From assembly GCA_023417735.1 (NCBI GenBank), contig JAEZEK010000424.1, forward strand, positions 1 to 7,085: DNA of 7,085 bases. Direction: 5' to 3'. The stretch is from Pseudomonadota bacterium (GTDB lineage: Bacteria > Pseudomonadota > Alphaproteobacteria > Rhizobiales > Afifellaceae). Positions 5,063-7,085 of this stretch are shown piece by piece; within the stretch, counting starts at the first letter, position 1, and each line of letters starts with the position of its first letter. Under the pieces are notes generated by a model. The model did no database searches, was not told the DNA's origin, and saw only the letters and a program-made list of their open reading frames with translations. The position numbers and the translations under genes were made by a program.

Positions 5063-6928
5063 CGCGACGCGATCGCCGACGTCGTGCTGAACCAGCTCTA
5101 CCGCTTCACGCCGCTGCAGACGAATTTCGGCGGCAATTTCGTCGCGCTGAACGGCAATCGCCCGGAGCAGCTCGGCCTCAAGGACATCCTGCAGATCTTC
5201 ATCGCCTTCCGCGAGGAGGTGGTGAGCCGGCGGACGAAGTTCCTGCTTGCCAAGGCGCGCGACCGGGCGCACGTCCTCGTCGGCCTCGCGATCGCGGTCG
5301 CGAACATCGACGAGGTGATCCACCTGATCCGCACCTCGCCGGACCCGCAGACGGCGCGCGAGCGGCTGATGGCGCGCGACTGGCCCGCCCGGGACATCGC
5401 GCCGCTCGTCCAGCTGATCGCCGACCCGCGCCACTTCATCTCCACCGACGACACCTACCGGCTGTCGCAGGAGCAGGCGCGCGCCATCCTCGACCTGCGC
5501 CTGCAGAGGCTGACCGCGCTCGGGCGGGACGAGATCGCCGAGGAGCTGGAGAAGCTCGCGGCCGAGATCCGCGAGTACCTCGAGATCCTCGGTTCGCGGG
5601 CCCGCATCCTCCAGATCGTCACCGACGAGCTCGTCGCGATCCGCGACGAGTTCGCCACCCCGCGGCGGACGGAAATCCTGGAGGGCGGGGCGGACCTCGA
5701 GGACGAGGACCTGATCCAGCGCGAGGACATGGTCGTCACGGTCAGCCACGCCGGCTACATCAAGCGGGTGGCGCTCTCCGAGTACCGGTCGCAGCGCCGC
5801 GGCGGCAAGGGCCGCTCGGGCATGTCGACCCGCGAGGAGGACTTCGTCACGAAGCTCTTCGTGGCGAACACGCATACGCTCGTCCTGTTCTTCTCCTCGC
5901 GCGGCATGGTCTACAAGATGAAGGTCTGGCGGCTGCCGCTCGCCGCCCCGCAGGCGCGCGGGAAGGCGCTCGTCAACCTGCTGCCGCTGGAGGAGGGCGA
6001 GCGGATCACCTCGATCCTGCCGCTTCCCGACGACGAGGCGCAATGGGCGGACCAATACGTCATGTTCGCCACCTCGGTCGGCTCGATCCGCCGGAACAAT
6101 CTCTCCGATTGCGTGCCGCGCACGAGCCTCGGCAAGCGCGTCATGGAGTTCGAGAGCCCTGCCCAGTCGATCATCGGCGTGGAGCTGTGTTCGGAGAGCG
6201 ACGACGTCCTGCTGACGAGCGCCTTCGGCCAGTGCATCCGGTTCCGCGCCGGTGACATCAGGGTGTTCGGCGGCAATGGCAGCACCGGCACATCGCTCGG
6301 CAACCGCGGCATCGCGCTGGCGAGCGGCGACCGGGTGATCTCGCTCAGCATCCTTCACCACTTCGAGGCGACACCCGCCGAGCGCATCGCCTATCTGAAG
6401 CAGTCCTCCGCCATCCGCAGGGCCGCGACCGGAGAGGAGCCGGAGGAGCCGATCGCCGAGGCGGTGGAGGAGGCCGAGGGCGAGACCGGCGCGGCGGAAA
6501 CCTATCTCGGACCCGACCGCTATGCGGAAATGGGGGCGGCCGAGCAGTTCGTGCTGACCATCAACGAGCGCGGCTTCGGCAAGCGCTCGTCCTCCTACGA
6601 GTTCCGCATTTCCGGCCGTGGCGGCAAGGGCATCCGCGCCACCGACATCTCGAAGCTCGACGAGATCGGGGCGCTCGTCGCCGCGTTCCCCGTCGAGGCG
6701 AGCGACCAGCTCATGCTCGTCTCCAACGGCGGAACGCTGATCCGGGTGCCCGTGGAGGGGATCCGGTTCGCGAGCCGCACCTCGAAGGGCGTGCGCGTGT
6801 TCAACACCGCCGCAGACGAGAAGGTCGTCTCGGTGGAGCGGATCAGCGAATCGGCCGAGTCCGAGCCGGAGACGGGCGAGGCGGAAGAGGGCGGGGCGGA
6901 AGAGGGCGGGGCACCGGAGACCGAATGA
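5063..6928 (+). CDS. gyrA: GyrA C-terminal part after the amber codon
   Basis: Open from 5063 to TGA at 6926-6928; the first possible restart is GTG at 5084. It covers the end of the tower, the long coiled coil ([20 protein letters not shown] and [20 protein letters not shown] regions, about 370-500 in full-frame numbering) and the C-terminal beta-pinwheel that wraps DNA. The GyrA-box QRRGGKG is at 559-565 (5792-5812), the feature that separates gyrase from topoisomerase IV. A second similar motif, GRGGKG, is at 833-838. An acidic Glu/Ala-rich insertion lies at about 769-795, between pinwheel blades, as in other alphaproteobacterial GyrA proteins. The C-terminal tail is acidic and holds a tandem AEEGG repeat. 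It overlaps coaD by four bases. Confidence 0.85.
   Translation, partial: RDAIADVVLNQLYRFTPLQTNFGGNFVALNGNRPEQLGLKDILQIFIAFREEVVSRRTKFLLAKARDRAHVLVGLAIAVANIDEVIHLIRTSPDPQTARERLMARDWPARDIAPLVQLIADPRHFISTDDTYRLSQEQARAILDLRLQRLTALGRDEIAEELEKLAAEIREYLEILGSRARILQIVTDELVAIRDEFATPRRTEILEGGADLEDEDLIQREDMVVTVSHAGYIKRVALSEYRSQRRGGKGRSGMSTREEDFVTKLFVANTHTLVLFFSSRGMVYKMKVWRLPLAAPQARGKALVNLLPLEEGERITSILPLPDDEAQWADQYVMFATSVGSIRRNNLSDCVPRTSLGKRVMEFESPAQSIIGVELCSESDDVLLTSAFGQCIRFRAGDIRVFGGNGSTGTSLGNRGIALASGDRVISLSILHHFEATPAERIAYLKQSSAIRRAATGEEPEEPIAEAVEEAEGETGAAETYLGPDRYAEMGAAEQFVLTINERGFGKRSSSYEFRISGRGGKGIRATDISKLDEIGALVAAFPVEASDQLMLVSNGGTLIRVPVEGIRFASRTSKGVRVFNTAADEKVVSVERISESAESEPETGEAEEGGAEEGGAPETE
6881..6910 (+). 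repeat. Two exact tandem copies of a 15-bp unit in the gyrA 3' end
   Basis: gcggaagagggcggg occurs at 6881-6895 and again at 6896-6910. In frame it encodes AEEGG twice in the acidic GyrA tail. The unit is a multiple of three, so changes in copy number would keep the frame. Confidence 0.85.
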
Positions 6929-7085
6929 TCCGCACCGCGCTCTATCCGGGGTCGTTCGACCCGATCACCAACGGCCATGTCGACATGCTGGAGGCCTCCT
7001 TCCGGCTCTGCGACCGGCTCGTTGTCGCTGTGGGCGTCCATCCGTCCAAAACGCCGCTCCTGGCGGCGCCCGAGCGGCTCCGCCT
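6925..7085 (+). CDS. coaD: Phosphopantetheine adenylyltransferase CoaD (5' part, runs off right edge)
   Basis: CoaD catalyses the fourth step of coenzyme A synthesis, joining 4'-phosphopantetheine and ATP to give dephospho-CoA in the cytoplasm. The 53 codons present read [20 protein letters not shown] at the start, with the nucleotidyltransferase signature [12 protein letters not shown]15-N-G-H18 is the (T/H)xGH catalytic motif. The segment [13 protein letters not shown] follows. The full protein is normally about 160-170 residues. The ATG overlaps the gyrA stop (ATGA, 6925-6928) and has GGAGA at 6916-6920 inside gyrA, so translation is probably coupled to gyrA. The gyrA-coaD pairing is common in Alphaproteobacteria. 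Confidence 0.97.
   Translation, partial: MIRTALYPGSFDPITNGHVDMLEASFRLCDRLVVAVGVHPSKTPLLAAPERLR

Larger units (their letters stand above)
4118..6928 (+). pseudogene. gyrA: DNA gyrase subunit A, full length but with one in-frame amber codon
   Basis: GyrA is the breakage-reunion subunit of DNA gyrase (A2B2), which introduces negative supercoils using ATP hydrolysed by GyrB. The reading frame spans 936 codons, normal for alphaproteobacterial GyrA, and is interrupted only by TAG at codon 315 (5060-5062). Protein similarity runs up to the stop (DGVRVVIEL) and resumes with no gap after it ([19 protein letters not shown]); the family normally has Lys there (AAG), so one base differs. No frameshift is seen: the catalytic Tyr is offset by +8 and the GyrA-box by -1 from E. 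coli numbering. The gene is identified as gyrA rather than parC by its GyrA-box and by the coaD and marC neighbours. The start is TTG at 4118 without a clear Shine-Dalgarno sequence; the next ATG would remove the conserved [10 protein letters not shown] segment. It is labelled a disrupted gene because the sequence as given cannot encode it in one piece; a sequence error is likely. Confidence 0.9.

Noticed and set aside
5084..5086. GTG restart making a functional split GyrA
   Set aside because: No Shine-Dalgarno sequence precedes it, and the break falls inside the tower domain where no natural split is known to me; uninterrupted similarity across the stop favours one protein.
4037..6361. Very long minus-strand open frame opposite gyrA (774 codons)
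   Set aside because: It runs antisense to strongly conserved gyrA sequence on both sides of the TAG, with Arg/Asp/His/Val-rich composition and no recognisable domain. A shadow of codon bias.
1..7085. Mobile element, CRISPR array, toxin-antitoxin or novel defence system
   Set aside because: No transposase, integrase, spaced direct repeats, tRNA or unrecognised gene cluster was seen; all genes belong to known families in a conserved chromosomal order.

Overview
The window reads as chromosomal core sequence of an alphaproteobacterium, probably of the Hyphomicrobiales (Rhizobiales) or a close relative. The basis is high G+C (about two thirds by eye), strong G/C third-position bias, UvrA/SSB/GyrA/CoaD sequences of alphaproteobacterial type, the neighbourhood uvrA - ssb - marC - gyrA - coaD known from that class, and a LexA operator of the alphaproteobacterial form GAAC-N7-GAAC. 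No mobile element, CRISPR array, tRNA or rRNA was seen. No stretch longer than 300 bases lacks a gene; the two largest gaps (179 and 238 bases) hold the regulatory regions.

Layout. (1) 1-1368, minus: 5' two-fifths or so of uvrA (excision-repair damage recognition ATPase), running off the left edge. (2) 1469-1891, minus: a small VOC (glyoxalase-like) protein lying between uvrA and ssb. (3) 1892-2070: divergent control region with a -35/-10 pair facing ssb and a perfect LexA box straddling the -10. (4) 2071-2559, plus: ssb. (5) 2611-3204, plus: a GNAT acetyltransferase of unknown substrate. (6) 3253-3879, minus: a MarC-family six-helix membrane protein, convergent with the acetyltransferase gene. 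(7) 3880-4117: divergent marC/gyrA control region with a candidate gyrA promoter, one DnaA-box match and a group of GANTC sites. (8) 4118-6928, plus: gyrA, complete from end to end but interrupted by one in-frame TAG at 5060-5062. (9) 6925-7085, plus: start of coaD, overlapping gyrA by 4 bases.

How the parts fit. uvrA and ssb are DNA-repair genes classically under LexA. The only LexA box here lies between the VOC gene and ssb, so an SOS promoter could fire rightward into ssb and leftward through the VOC gene into uvrA. gyrA and coaD appear translationally coupled. The most striking observation is the amber codon in gyrA: one A-to-T change from the expected lysine codon AAG, in an essential gene that is otherwise fully conserved on both sides of the stop. 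A sequencing or consensus error is the simplest reading, but a true nonsense allele with suppression, or a second gyrA copy, is possible. The VOC gene ends naturally in TAG, which argues against general reassignment of TAG in this genome.
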